From Nonomuraea pusilla (GTDB lineage Bacteria > Actinomycetota > Actinomycetes > Streptosporangiales > Streptosporangiaceae): a DNA stretch of 64,000 nt. The notes under the pieces are model-generated. The model did no database searches and had not been told where the DNA came from. It worked only from the letters and a program-made list of their open reading frames with translations. The stretch's first letter is position 1. Each line of letters opens with the position of its first letter. The stretch spans positions 549,613-613,612 of the forward strand of contig NZ_FOBF01000001.1 of NCBI RefSeq assembly GCF_900109355.1, written 5' to 3'. Below are positions 16,937-26,852 of the stretch, in pieces. A program made the position numbers and the translations under genes.

Positions 16937-18072
16937 CGGGACGCCCTCCTGCGGACCAGCACCGCGGCGAGGTCGTCGCTCAGCTCGCCGGCCTGCGCGA
17001 TGAGCCGGTCGAGGTCCACGTCGCCGTGCTCGCGCACGAGCCGTACCAGCCCCTCGACGCCGAGCGGCTCCTCGTCGCCGCCCGCCGCCGCCTCGATCAG
17101 CCCGTCGGTGTACAGCATGATCGACCACTCCGCGCCGAGCGGGACCTCGATCTCCGGCCACGCGGCGTCGGTGAAGATGCCGAGCGGCGGCCCCGACGGC
17201 GCGCCCTCCACCACGGTGACGACGCCGTCGCGCACCAGCACCGGCGGCGGGTGGCCGACCACGCGCATGCGGACGCCGCCCAGGTCGGGCGCGATCGTGG
17301 CCGTGCACAGCGTGGTGAAGATCTCGGGCGTCTTGCGCTCCGCCCTGAGCAGGGAGTCGAGCGTGCGCAGCAGCGTGTCGCCCGTCTGCCCGGCCAGCAC
17401 GAGCGTGCGCCAGGCGATGCGCATCGCCACGCCGAGCGCCGCCTCGTCGGGCCCGTGCCCGCACACGTCGCCCACCACGACGTGGACGGCGCCGTCCGGC
17501 GTCTGCACGGTGTCGAGGAAGTCGCCCGCGAGCAGCGTGCCCCGGCTGCCGGGCAGGTAGCGGGTGGCGTGCTCCACGGACGTGCTCGGCAGCAGGGCGA
17601 CCGGCAGCAGGCCGCTCTCCAGCCTGGCGTTCTCCTGGGCCGTCAGCTCCGCCTGCACCAGCCTGAGCTGGGCCAGGTCGGCGCGCTTGCGCTCCATCGC
17701 GTACCGGATGGCGCGGGCCAGCAGCCGGGCGTCGACGTCCTGCTTGACGAGGTAGTCCTGCGCGCCGGCCTGCACCGCGGCGACGCCGACGTGCATGTCC
17801 CTGAGCCCGGTGAGCACCAGCACCGCCGCGTACGGGGCGAGCGCGAGCACCTGCTCCAGCGCCTCCAACCCCTGCGCGTCCGGGAGGTTGAGGTCCACAA
17901 GCACGCACTGGATCTCGGGGCTCAGCCGGGCCTTGGCCTCCTCGACCGTACGAGCCCGGTGGACGTGCGGCGGCGCGCCCGCCTCCTTCAGCAACTCCTC
18001 CACCAGGAGGGCGTCCCCGTCGTCGTCCTCGATGAGGAGCAGCGTCAGCGTTTCGGAGAGATGTGCCGTCAC
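16933..18072 (-). CDS. Response regulator with PP2C-type (RsbU/SpoIIE-like) phosphatase output
   Basis: This 379-residue protein starts with GTG after AAGAGG. Residues 1-125 are a receiver (IEDDDGD; Asp in [12 protein letters not shown] near 61; Lys in YLVKQDVD). A helical linker of about 35 residues ([27 protein letters not shown] split here for length: heptad-rich, about 128-155) follows. A PPM/SpoIIE phosphatase domain fills the rest: [39 protein letters not shown] and DDLAAVLV carry the metal-binding aspartates. It should dephosphorylate an anti-sigma antagonist or similar phosphoserine protein; no such partner is in this window. Confidence 0.88.
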   Translation of the reverse strand: MTAHLSETLTLLLIEDDDGDALLVEELLKEAGAPPHVHRARTVEEAKARLSPEIQCVLVDLNLPDAQGLEALEQVLALAPYAAVLVLTGLRDMHVGVAAVQAGAQDYLVKQDVDARLLARAIRYAMERKRADLAQLRLVQAELTAQENARLESGLLPVALLPSTSVEHATRYLPGSRGTLLAGDFLDTVQTPDGAVHVVVGDVCGHGPDEAALGVAMRIAWRTLVLAGQTGDTLLRTLDSLLRAERKTPEIFTTLCTATIAPDLGGVRMRVVGHPPPVLVRDGVVTVVEGAPSGPPLGIFTDAAWPEIEVPLGAEWSIMLYTDGLIEAAAGGDEEPLGVEGLVRLVREHGDVDLDRLIAQAGELSDDLAAVLVRRRASR

Positions 18073-18109
18073 ACGCGCCTCTTAGGGGGAGTCGGGCTTC
18101 CTTGGAAGC

Positions 18110-19039
18110 TCATTCTGCGATGAGCGTGACCCCTTGCGGAAGCGTGCCCTCCAGCCCGGCCTCCACCACGAAGGCCAGCAGGATCTCCCTGAACGCCTGC
18201 GCCGCGCGCGTGGGCTCGACGTCCTTGCGGTGGGCCAGCGCGATCGTCCGGCTCAGGCCGGGAGGGGCGAGCGGCGTGCCGGTCAGCCCGGGGCGGCCGT
18301 CCAGCACCATCGACGGCACGACCGCCACACCCAGGCCCGCCTCGACGAAGCGCAGCACGGCGTCCATCTCGCCGCCCTGCACCGAGAAGCGCGGCTCGAA
18401 CCCGGCGCTGCGGCACGCCGTCAGCGTGGCCTCGCGCAGGTCGTACCCGCGCCTGAACATCACCATCGGCCGGCCCCGCAGGTCCTCGATCCGCAGGTAC
18501 GGGCGGCGCACCCGCTCGTGCGACGGCGAGACGACCACCAGGTTCTCCCGCAGGATCTCCTCCGTCACCAGCGAGGGGTCGTCGCTCTGCAGCGGCATGA
18601 TGATCAGCGACAGGTCGAGCTGGCCGCGCGCGAGCGCCCGCACCAGGTCGCGCGAGCCGCCCTCCTCCACCAGCAGCTCCACCCCCGGGTACGCGCCGTG
18701 GAAGCGGGCCAGCGCGTCGGCCAGCAGGCCCGCGCACAGCGACGGCGTGGCGCCGAGCCGCACCCTGCCCCTGCGCAGCCCCGCGAGCTGCGCCACCTCC
18801 TGCCTGGCGGTGTCGGCGTCGGCCAGCATGCGGCGGGCCAGCGGCAGCAGCGCCTCACCGGCGGGCGTGAGCGTGACGTTGCCGCGCGCGCGGGAGAACA
18901 GGGGCGCGCCGAGGTCGGCCTCCAGCGCCTTGATCTGCTTGCTGAGCGACGGCTGGGCGACCCGCATCCGCTCCGCCGCCTGGGTGAAGTGCCTGGTCTC
19001 CGCGACCGCGACGAAGTACGCGAGCTGCTGCAACTGCAT
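18110..19039 (-). CDS. LysR-family transcriptional regulator
   Basis: This 309-residue protein has the N-terminal winged helix-turn-helix (QLQQLAYFVAVAETRHFTQA, then AQPSLSKQIKALE) followed by a substrate-binding domain of the CbbR/CynR kind. I start it at the ATG at 19039, preceded by GAGGAA five bases upstream; a longer in-frame version from 19132 has no support. It is divergent from sdhC with 134 bases between, and its 3' end is 37 bases before the receiver-phosphatase gene, so it may be cotranscribed with the signalling genes. Divergent placement and a T-N11-A palindrome suggest it controls sdhCAB and itself. Confidence 0.9.
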   Translation of the reverse strand: MQLQQLAYFVAVAETRHFTQAAERMRVAQPSLSKQIKALEADLGAPLFSRARGNVTLTPAGEALLPLARRMLADADTARQEVAQLAGLRRGRVRLGATPSLCAGLLADALARFHGAYPGVELLVEEGGSRDLVRALARGQLDLSLIIMPLQSDDPSLVTEEILRENLVVVSPSHERVRRPYLRIEDLRGRPMVMFRRGYDLREATLTACRSAGFEPRFSVQGGEMDAVLRFVEAGLGVAVVPSMVLDGRPGLTGTPLAPPGLSRTIALAHRKDVEPTRAAQAFREILLAFVVEAGLEGTLPQGVTLIAE

Positions 19040-19098
19040 GTGATATTCCTCGCACCGGCCGGCCGTCTCCGTCGCGGTCAGCCGTACAAACCAAGCAT

Positions 19099-19115
19099 CA
19101 TAGCTGATGGCTATG
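19099..19115. promoter_or_regulatory. LysR-type operator (T-N11-A palindrome)
   Basis: CATAGC-TGATG-GCTATG is a perfect 6-bp inverted repeat. T19101 to A19113 fits the LysR T-N11-A motif. It lies midway between the divergent LysR and sdhC genes. Confidence 0.65.
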
Positions 19116-19135
19116 GAAACCAGATCCGTCATGAC

Positions 19136-19165
19136 TTGGACGGATCATCCCTGCGTACCTAGCTT
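19136..19165 (+). promoter_or_regulatory. sdhC promoter, probably leaderless
   Basis: TTGGAC (19136-19141), 18-base spacer, TAGCTT (19160-19165). The GTG start is eight bases after the -10 and no ribosome site is visible, so transcription probably begins at or next to the start codon. Confidence 0.5.
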
Positions 19166-19173
19166 TTGAATTC

Positions 19174-19928
19174 GTGACTGCCACGATTGAGCGCGGCGCC
19201 GCCACCGCGCCCGTTGCCTCCCCCAAGGCGGCTCCATCCGCCAGAACGCCCAAGAAGTCCGGACGGTTCCTGGGCTCGTCCAACGGTAAGAAAGTCGTGA
19301 TGGCCGTCACGGGCGCCGTGATGGTGATCTTCCTCCTCAGCCACATGGCGGGCAACCTCAAGATCGTCCTCGGTAAGGACGCCTTCAACGAGTACGCCCA
19401 TGCCCTGCGCACCATGCTCGAACCGTACGTGCCGTACCGGGCGATGCTCACGCTCGTGGAGATCGCCCTGGTCGTCTCGGTCGTCCTGCACATGTGGGCC
19501 GCCATCTCCCTCGCCCGCCGCGCCCGCCAGGCCAGGCCCGTCAAGTACGTGGCCAAGAAGTCCCAGGCCAACGGCTACGCCACGCACATCATGCGGTTCG
19601 GCGGCATCACGATCGCGCTGTTCGTGATCTGGCACCTGCTCGACCTCACCTTCGGCGTCGTCAACCCCAAGGGCTTCGACTCCACCCCGGCCGACCGCAT
19701 GGTCGCCGGCTTCGACGCGTCCCGCTGGTGGGTGACGCTGATCTACGTCGTCGCCGTCGTCATGGTCGGCCTGCACCTGCGGCACGGCATCTGGAGCGGG
19801 TTCCAGACGCTCGGCTGGGCCAACCACACCCGCAACCGCGCCCTGCGCCCCCTCGCGGGCCTCGTGGCCGCGGTGCTGGTCGTCGGGTTCCTCATCCCGC
19901 CGCTCGCCATCACGTTCGGAGTGATCAA

Positions 19929-19932
<4 letters not shown>
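19174..19932 (+). CDS. sdhC: Succinate dehydrogenase cytochrome b558 subunit
   Basis: This 252-residue protein of the b558 family has five transmembrane helices, with candidate haem-ligating histidines in [21 protein letters not shown] and [10 protein letters not shown] basic, Pro/Ala-rich N-terminus precedes helix 1. It anchors the complex and passes electrons to menaquinone via two haems in this family. The start is GTG; the next gene overlaps its stop (GTGA at 19929-19932). It is divergent from the LysR regulator. Confidence 0.92.
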
Positions 19933-21847
<1,915 letters not shown>

Positions 21848-21851
<4 letters not shown>

Positions 21852-22588
21852 ACCTGACCCTCAAGGTCTGGCGTCAGAGCGGCCCCAAGGACGCCGGGCG
21901 GATGGTGACGTACCGGGTCGAGGACGTCTCGCCCGACATGTCCTTCCTGGAGATGCTGGACGTCCTCAACGAGCGGCTCATCGTCGAAGGCGACGACCCG
22001 ATCGCGTTCGACCACGACTGCCGCGAAGGCATCTGCGGCATGTGCGGCATGGTCATCAACGGCGTGCCGCACGGCGAGCAGCGCGCCACCACGACCTGCC
22101 AGCTCCACATGCGGCACTTCGAGGACGGCGCCGTCATCACCATCGAGCCGTGGCGCGCCGCGCCGTTCCCGGTGGTCAAGGACCTCGTCGTCGACAGGAG
22201 CTCGTTCGACCGCATCATCCAGGCGGGCGGCTTCGTCTCCGTCCCCGCCGGGTCCGCGCCCGACGCGCACAGCGTCCCCGTCCGCAAGGAGGACGCGGAC
22301 GACGCGTTCGACGCCGCCACCTGCATCGGCTGCGGCGCCTGCGTCGCGGCCTGCCCCAACGGCTCCGCGTCGCTCTTCACCGCCGCCAAGATCACCCACC
22401 TGAGCCTGCTGCCGCAGGGCCAGCCCGAGCGCCTCACCCGCGCCAAGGCCATGGTCGAGCAGATGGACGCGGAGGGCTTCGGCGGCTGCACCAACACCGG
22501 CGAATGCACAGCGGTCTGCCCGAAGGGCATCTCGCTGGACACGATCGCCCAGATGAACAGCGACTACCTGAAGGCGAACGCCAAGTAG
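21848..22588 (+). CDS. sdhB: Succinate dehydrogenase iron-sulfur subunit (b558-type set)
   Basis: This 246-residue protein has [2Fe-2S] ligands in [11 protein letters not shown] with a distal Cys in TTTCQLHM. The ferredoxin-like part has [14 protein letters not shown] and [14 protein letters not shown] for the remaining clusters. Its GTG overlaps the sdhA stop. It closes the sdhCAB operon and is followed 12 bases later by a 13-bp-stem terminator. Confidence 0.93.
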
Positions 22589-22599
22589 TCCCCTCTACC

Positions 22600-22634
22600 C
22601 GGCCCACCCACCCGCGCCCGCGGTGGGTGGGCCG
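22600..22634 (+). terminator. Terminator of sdhCAB
   Basis: A 13-bp perfect stem (CGGCCCACCCACC at 22600-22612 with 22622-22634) encloses a 9-base loop, directly after sdhB. Confidence 0.85.
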
Positions 22635-22659
22635 CTGCCATGTCCGGGGAAGCACACCC

Positions 22660-23110
22660 ACCCGTTGCCCCTCTGGGGTGTTGCCCGTTCTGCTGTGGTG
22701 GTCGTGGTGGTGCTTGGCTCTTGGGCTTGGGGCAAGGCGTCGGCCGGTGGGGTCTCGCCCGTTGCCTGTCTGGGGTGTTGCCCGTCGGGGGCCCGCCCCG
22801 TCGTGGTGGTCGTGGTGGTGCGCGGCTCTCGGGGGGTCGTGGTGGCGTCGGCCGGTGGGGTCCCGCCCGTTGCCTGTCTGGGGTGTTGCCCGTCGGGGGC
22901 CCGCCCTGTCGTGGTGGTTTCGGGGGTGTGTGGGCGGGAGGCGGTTCGTGGTTTTTGGCTCGTGGGGTTGGGGCGACGCGTCGGCCGTTAGGGTTCCCGC
23001 TTTGTTGCCTGTCTGAGGGGTTGCCCGTTGGGAGTCCGCCCTGCTGTGGTGGTTGTGGTTGCCCGGGGTTGTGGTGGTTGTTGGCTTCTGGGCAGTGGTG
23101 GTGGCGTTGG
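22660..23110. repeat. G/T-rich degenerate repeat tract, about four units
   Basis: No credible gene lies between 22589 and 23336. The tract is strongly G/T-biased on the plus strand. A core, cccgttgcctgtctgggg followed by tgttgcccgt, recurs near 22661, 22758, 22866 and 23000 (spacings about 97, 108 and 134). Copies two and three are nearly identical over about 70 bases, and the outer copies have diverged. Each unit continues with cgtggtggtcgtggtggt-like triplets and a tcggccggtgggg boundary. Open frames here (for example 22640-23236) are by-products of the repeats. 23111-23336 shows nothing I can name. Confidence 0.7.
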
Positions 23111-23336
23111 GCGTGCGGCGCGTCGCCTGGCGGCGCAGGCTACGCCGAGCGCTTCTCGCTGCTGAGGACGGTGGCCAAGATGGAGAGAAGGACCCTGCGG
23201 AATGCGCCCAGGTCTGAGGCCTTGTGCCTGAAGTGATGGGGCCGGTTCTGATCCGTGAGTGATTGTCGGCATCTGCGGATCGGTCTGCTGGATCAGGGCG
23301 GCGGACGACGCCGGGCTGTACGCGGCGCGGGAGTGG

Positions 23337-23885
23337 TCAGGCCCGTGCCTCGGCGTCCTGGAGCCAGAGGGCGAAGCGGCGGGCCAGGGAGGGCGGGTTG
23401 AGGCGGCGGATCCATTCCGACTCCCGCGCCGGATCCTCATGGTCGGAGACCGCGAAGACGACGACGGTGTCCGGTGCCGGGACGAGGACGCCTTCGGCGA
23501 GGAGCGCTTCCAACGTCGCCACGCACGCTTCGAACACGTCCCCCCGCCGCGTTGTGAGCTCCGAGCTCCGGGCGCCTGACGAGAGATCCAGCAGGCGCCG
23601 GTTGAGATCGGCGAAGTGTTCGTGGCCGAAGCCTTCCAGTGCCCATTCGCCGGGGGTCCAGCGGTAATACTCGGCGTCCTCGGGGTCGGTCGCCTGCGCG
23701 CGGGCGAGGTGTGCCCGAGTGTTGACGGCGCATCCGACCGACGTCGCGGCGGCGTCGGAGTAGAGGGCGTAGCCACAGTGCCGCGCGCTCCGGGCAGGGC
23801 CTACGAGGTCGGTGAAGGCGTTACGCGCGGCGTGCAGCAACCCGACCCGCAGCGCGTCGGGAACAGGGGCCGGAATCGGCGTCAC
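23337..23885 (-). CDS. DUF4303 family protein
   Basis: This 182-residue cytoplasmic protein matches DUF4303 in style: CGYALYSDAAATSVGCAVNT, then YYRWTPGEWALEGFGHEHF and a C-terminal half with VVVFAVSDHEDP. I chose the GTG at 23885 because GGAGGG stands seven bases upstream; the open frame continues to 24014, but that part is transposase remnant read through. DUF4303 genes are often found near immunity or toxin loci, but no toxin is seen here, and the function is unknown. Confidence 0.75.
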   Translation of the reverse strand: MTPIPAPVPDALRVGLLHAARNAFTDLVGPARSARHCGYALYSDAAATSVGCAVNTRAHLARAQATDPEDAEYYRWTPGEWALEGFGHEHFADLNRRLLDLSSGARSSELTTRRGDVFEACVATLEALLAEGVLVPAPDTVVVFAVSDHEDPARESEWIRRLNPPSLARRFALWLQDAEARA

Positions 23886-23959
23886 TTGGCGCCCTCCATT
23901 GGCTGCTCCTCGTGGCGGGGCGATCCTCTCACACGCCGTGATGCGGCAGGCCGGCGTGA

Positions 23960-24345
23960 CTGGGGTCCTGGTAGGCATCCTTCGCTTCGGCGGGTGCACC
24001 CCGTCCGCCCGCATGTACAGGTGGTCACTGCTCGTGAGGTCGCGCTGTTGGAGGGCGGCGCGGTCGTCCTGCCACTGCTTCGTCCGCCGGGTCGAGGGCG
24101 GCCGTCGACAGCCCGGCCGCCGAGCCGGGAAACCACTCCGGCGCGGGCACGAAGCTCCCCGAGGACGGCCCGTGCAGGTAGGGCAGCGGCGGCGCCTCGC
24201 TGACCTTGGGCGACTTGCGGCACCACGGCCGGAGGATCTCCGAGGAGAACCGCATCCGCTCTCCGGTGGGCCGCGTCCACCGGCTTGTCGTTCACACGCG
24301 GGGCCGTGACCTGGACGGGGGGCCGCGCAGTCGCCGTCGGCATGG
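23960..24345 (-). pseudogene. IS256-family (mutator-type) transposase remnant
   Basis: Three frames joined by single-base insertions rebuild part of an IS256-like transposase. VTAPRVNDKPVD is followed, after an extra C near 24262, by RMRFSSEILRPWCRKSPKV and PPLPYLHGPSSGSFVPA. After an extra G near 24082 come TKQWQDDRAALQQRDL and HLYMRADGVHPPKR, which corresponds to the DDE region with its first Asp. The rest of the catalytic domain, the C-terminus and both inverted repeats are missing. This is an old, truncated fragment between the DUF4303 and methyltransferase genes. Confidence 0.7.
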
Positions 24346-24398
24346 TGAAGAAGTCGCCGCGCGGTGTTCGGCGGGTGTCCTGGGGTCCTCGGCGGTGG

Positions 24399-25046
24399 TC
24401 AGCGTTTGCGGGCCAGGAGCTGGATCGCCTGGGAGCGGTGGCCGTTCATCGTGGTGACCTCGATCCGGTGCTCGTCCACGAGGTCGAAGTCCGACAGCAG
24501 GGCGCGTAGTTCCGCGATGTCGTGGTGCCGGCACACGGCGCCGTCGTCGGTGGCGAAGACCCCGTACGGTGTGCCGAAGCGTTCGGCGTGGGCGGTGTAG
24601 CGGCTGTGGTTGCGTTCGTCGTCCTGCAGGAGCACGTCGCTGATGTAGAGGAGCCCGCCGGGCGCCAGGACGCGGCTCAGCTCGGCGACCAGCGCTCGCT
24701 GGGCGGCGTCGTCGGGGACGCAGGTCAGCACCGCGAACAGCAGGACGACGTCGAAGCTCGCCGACGGGTGCGGCAGGTGCGGCGGGGACTCCAGGACGGC
24801 GAAGGGCAGGTCGGGCCGGAGGCTGCGGCCCCGCTCGATCAGCGCGGGAGACAGGTCCACGCCGGACACGTCCGAGAAGCCGTGCTCGCTCAGTTCGGCC
24901 ATGACGCGGCCGTATCCGCAGCCGTAGTCGAGGACGCGGGCGTCAGGACTCACCCCTGCCAGCCAACCGACGTCCACCGGATGGGTGAAGGTCTTCGTCG
25001 CGCCGACGGTGTCCCAGTAGGCGAGCTGATGGCCGTGTTCCTTCAT
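24399..25046 (-). CDS. Class I SAM-dependent methyltransferase
   Basis: This 215-residue protein has motif I VLDYGCGYGRVMAEL near residue 45, acidic motif II GVDLSPALI, and motif IV FDVVLLFAVLTCVPDD, with LAPGGLLYISDVLL after it (methyltransferase 11/25 fold). The substrate is unknown; the C-terminal DEHRIEVTTMNGHRSQA segment recalls small-molecule methyltransferases. No ribosome site precedes the ATG, but TATGCT is eight bases upstream. It stands alone between two pseudogenes. Confidence 0.85.
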   Translation of the reverse strand: MKEHGHQLAYWDTVGATKTFTHPVDVGWLAGVSPDARVLDYGCGYGRVMAELSEHGFSDVSGVDLSPALIERGRSLRPDLPFAVLESPPHLPHPSASFDVVLLFAVLTCVPDDAAQRALVAELSRVLAPGGLLYISDVLLQDDERNHSRYTAHAERFGTPYGVFATDDGAVCRHHDIAELRALLSDFDLVDEHRIEVTTMNGHRSQAIQLLARKR

Positions 25047-25054
25047 GCGAGTGC

Positions 25055-25060
25055 AGCATA
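25055..25060 (-). promoter_or_regulatory. -10-like box, leaderless start of the methyltransferase
   Basis: On the minus strand, TATGCT is followed by eight bases and the ATG at 25046. No ribosome site is visible. Confidence 0.35.
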
Positions 25061-25199
25061 GGCCGCCGTCAGCGGGACGGGGTGACCAGGTCGGCGTCGT
25101 AGGCCGCGATGACGAGTCGCACCAGGTGGCGGGGCGTCCGGTTCGGTGCGGGAGGAGGTTCGCGACGTGCGCCTTCGACCATGTCGTGCGGTCGCGCTG

Positions 25200-25620
25200 C
25201 CCGCCGCCTGCCCGCCGCCTGCGCGGCGTGCTCATGGCCGCGGACCGCCGGGTGCGGGCCGCGGCGAACCTCGACGGCACCTTCCACCTCGCGGTGCGGC
25301 GCGACCGGCCGTTCCTGCTGGTGGGGAGCGAGGCAGGCCACGTCCCCGGCAAGGACGGCACGTCGGACGAGAGCCGGCCCGGGATGAGCGGCTGGAAGCG
25401 CTGGCTGACGGTGGCGCGTACGGAGGGAACTTGCTTCACGGACCCCGCGTGCTGCCGGACTCCGGCGGCCTGCCCCGAGGCGCTCGCTGGAGATCACCCG
25501 CACGTCCGTGGGAGCCCTCTTCGACCTGCGCCTGAAGGGCGAGAAGCGGCCGCTGCCCGACGGCCCCTCGCCGGACGCCCGCGAGGTGGCCTTCCGCGCG
25601 CAGTGGCGGCCGCGACGCCG
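25200..25620 (+). pseudogene. Broken alpha/beta hydrolase (lipase/PAF-acetylhydrolase-like), C-terminal part
   Basis: Frame A reads MAADRRVRAAANLDGTF, DRPFLLVGSEAGH and MSGWKRWLTVARTEG. These resemble the strand with the catalytic Asp and the cap region of dienelactone hydrolase/PAF-acetylhydrolase-type lipases. After one or more frameshifts near 25430-25490, another frame gives SVGALFDLRLKGEKRPLPDG and PSPDAREVAF, the typical C-terminal end. The nucleophile elbow is missing upstream and the catalytic-His region is garbled. The stretch 25047-25621 otherwise holds no gene. Confidence 0.55.
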
Positions 25621-25621
25621 T

Positions 25622-26131
25622 TCACCTGATGGTCTGGACGCGTGCCGTCGCCGTGGCGACGGCGAGGAGTGTGTCGTCGGCGCTGTGGAGTTCGCCGGAC
25701 AGGAAGCAGATCTCCTTGCCGCGTTTGACGACGCGGCCCCGGCCGGTGAGGCGTCCCGGGCGCGCGGGGCGGAGGAACTGCACGTGCAGATCGAGGGTGG
25801 GCGCGAACTGGTCTTCGCGCAGGGTCGCGACGAGCGCGGGGCCGAGGGTGTCGTCGAGCATGGCGGCGAGGAAGCCGCCCTGGACGACGCCGGCGGGGTT
25901 GAGGAACTGCTCACCGGCCTGGAACGCCACCTCGATGGCGCCCTGGGCGGGATCGACGTGGACGAGTTCCCAGCCGAGGAGCTGCGCGGCGGGCGGCGGG
26001 GCGGCGCGCCCGGCGAGGACGTCCCAGAACGGTCCGCGCCGGTCGGCGTGCGTGGTGTCCATGCGGGACGTTGAACCCGACGTGGTGTCCATGCGGGACG
26101 TTGAACCCGACGTGGTGTCCATGCGGGACAT
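25622..26131 (-). CDS. Hotdog-fold thioesterase, PaaI-like
   Basis: Up to 169 residues. The hotdog core is clear: NPAGVVQGGFLAAMLDDTLG (PaaI signature with Gly-Gly and the catalytic Asp), then LDLHVQFLRPARPGRL and ICFLSGELHSADDTLLAVATATA. It should hydrolyse acyl- or aryl-CoA thioesters. The N-terminus is unusual: a 30-bp triplication gives three in-frame ATGs, all encoding MDTT, so the protein could start at 26131, 26122, 26092 or 26062. The last, MDTTHADRRGPFWD, is most like relatives. The upstream MarR gene points the same way, separated by another repeat tract. Confidence 0.8.
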   Translation of the reverse strand: MSRMDTTSGSTSRMDTTSGSTSRMDTTHADRRGPFWDVLAGRAAPPPAAQLLGWELVHVDPAQGAIEVAFQAGEQFLNPAGVVQGGFLAAMLDDTLGPALVATLREDQFAPTLDLHVQFLRPARPGRLTGRGRVVKRGKEICFLSGELHSADDTLLAVATATARVQTIR

Positions 26132-26140
26132 TGAACCCGA
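26051..26140. repeat. 30-bp unit, three tandem copies over the thioesterase start
   Basis: Units at 26051-26080, 26081-26110 and 26111-26140 start cgtggtgtccatgcggg and end gttgaacccga. Copies one and two are identical; copy three has one change (gaca for gacg). Each copy carries the start codon and its upstream bases. Confidence 0.95.
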
Positions 26141-26171
26141 GGCCGCCGACAGAAACCGCGGTCGCGGCGGT

Positions 26172-26325
26172 GCTGCGCCTCGGTGGGCGTCCTTCCGGCT
26201 CGGTGGTGCGAGAGCTCGGCGGGCGTCCTTCGGGCTCGGCGGTGCTGTGCCTCGGTGGGCGTCCTTCGGGCTCGGTGGTGCGAGAGCTCGGCGGGCGTCC
26301 TTCGGGCTCGGTGGTGCGGGGGGTC
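26172..26325. repeat. 36-bp tandem repeat tract, about four copies
   Basis: Alternating ctcggcgggcgtccttc and gggctcggtggtgcgag segments repeat with a basic period of about 36 bases and a higher-order period of about 70. It fills the space between the MarR stop and the thioesterase. On the minus strand it could encode TTEPEGRPPSSR repeats, but no start or fused gene supports translation. Confidence 0.8.
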
Positions 26326-26800
26326 AGCGGAGTCTCTCCAGCTCGGCGGTGGCGGCGCGCTGGATCGCCGCGGCCCGGGTCAGGTAGCCGAGGATCAGTT
26401 CGAGCTGCTCGTCGGTGTACTCGGCGTGGAGTTCCGCGAGGCCGTTCAGCAGGGGCTCGAAGACGTGGGCGGACCCGGCGAACGTGTCCGGGACGAACTC
26501 GACGATGGTCCGGCGCCGGTCCTTGGTGTCGCGGACGCGGCGGACGAGCTCCTTGGCTTCGAGCCGGTCGACGAGCCCGCTGACGGAGGCCGGCGCGAGC
26601 CCGGTGTGCTGGGCCAGCTCGCCCGCGGTGAGGGGGCCGTGCCGCTGCAGGAGGTCGAGGGTCTTCCATTCGCTGGGGCCGAGGCCGAGCAGCCCGCTCA
26701 TCGCCGTGTGGTACATGACCGCGGCGTTGCTGGTCTCGCGACCCGCCCAGACGAGCGCTTCGAGCAGATTCTTTCGATGCTCCGAAATATCCATGGACAT
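26324..26800 (-). CDS. MarR-family transcriptional regulator
   Basis: About 158 residues (156 if the second ATG at 26794 is used; AAGGAGAGG lies just upstream of both). The winged helix is clear: GPSEWKTLDLLQRHGPLT, LAQHTGLAPASVSGLVDRLEAK and VRRVRDTKDRRRTIVEF, with dimer helices on both sides. It is divergent from an FAD monooxygenase gene, and a perfect 20-bp palindrome sits between the starts. The simplest reading is a repressor of the monooxygenase and of itself, relieved by an aromatic or antibiotic-like ligand. Confidence 0.9.
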   Translation of the reverse strand: MSMDISEHRKNLLEALVWAGRETSNAAVMYHTAMSGLLGLGPSEWKTLDLLQRHGPLTAGELAQHTGLAPASVSGLVDRLEAKELVRRVRDTKDRRRTIVEFVPDTFAGSAHVFEPLLNGLAELHAEYTDEQLELILGYLTRAAAIQRAATAELERLR

Positions 26801-26822
26801 CCCTCTCCTTCCGTGGTTATTA

Positions 26823-26842
26823 TTTCGTTCGACCGAACGAAA
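26823..26842. promoter_or_regulatory. MarR operator candidate
   Basis: TTTCGTTCGACCGAACGAAA is a perfect 9-bp inverted repeat with a 2-base centre. It lies 11 bases before the monooxygenase ATG and about 23 bases before the MarR start, well placed to repress both. Confidence 0.75.
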
Positions 26843-26852
26843 GGTTAGCGCG

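Noticed and set aside
22640-23236. Open frame of 198 codons in the G/T-rich repeat tract
   Set aside because: The product is Gly/Trp/Cys-rich repeats that follow the DNA repeat; there is no ribosome site and no recognisable domain.
23140-23250. Remnant protein coding in either strand (for example frames reading AERFSLLRTVAKMERR)
   Set aside because: Short, no start, and not matched to any family by eye.
26051-26140. Possible CRISPR-like array of three 30-bp repeats
   Set aside because: Units are directly adjacent with no spacers and no cas genes nearby.
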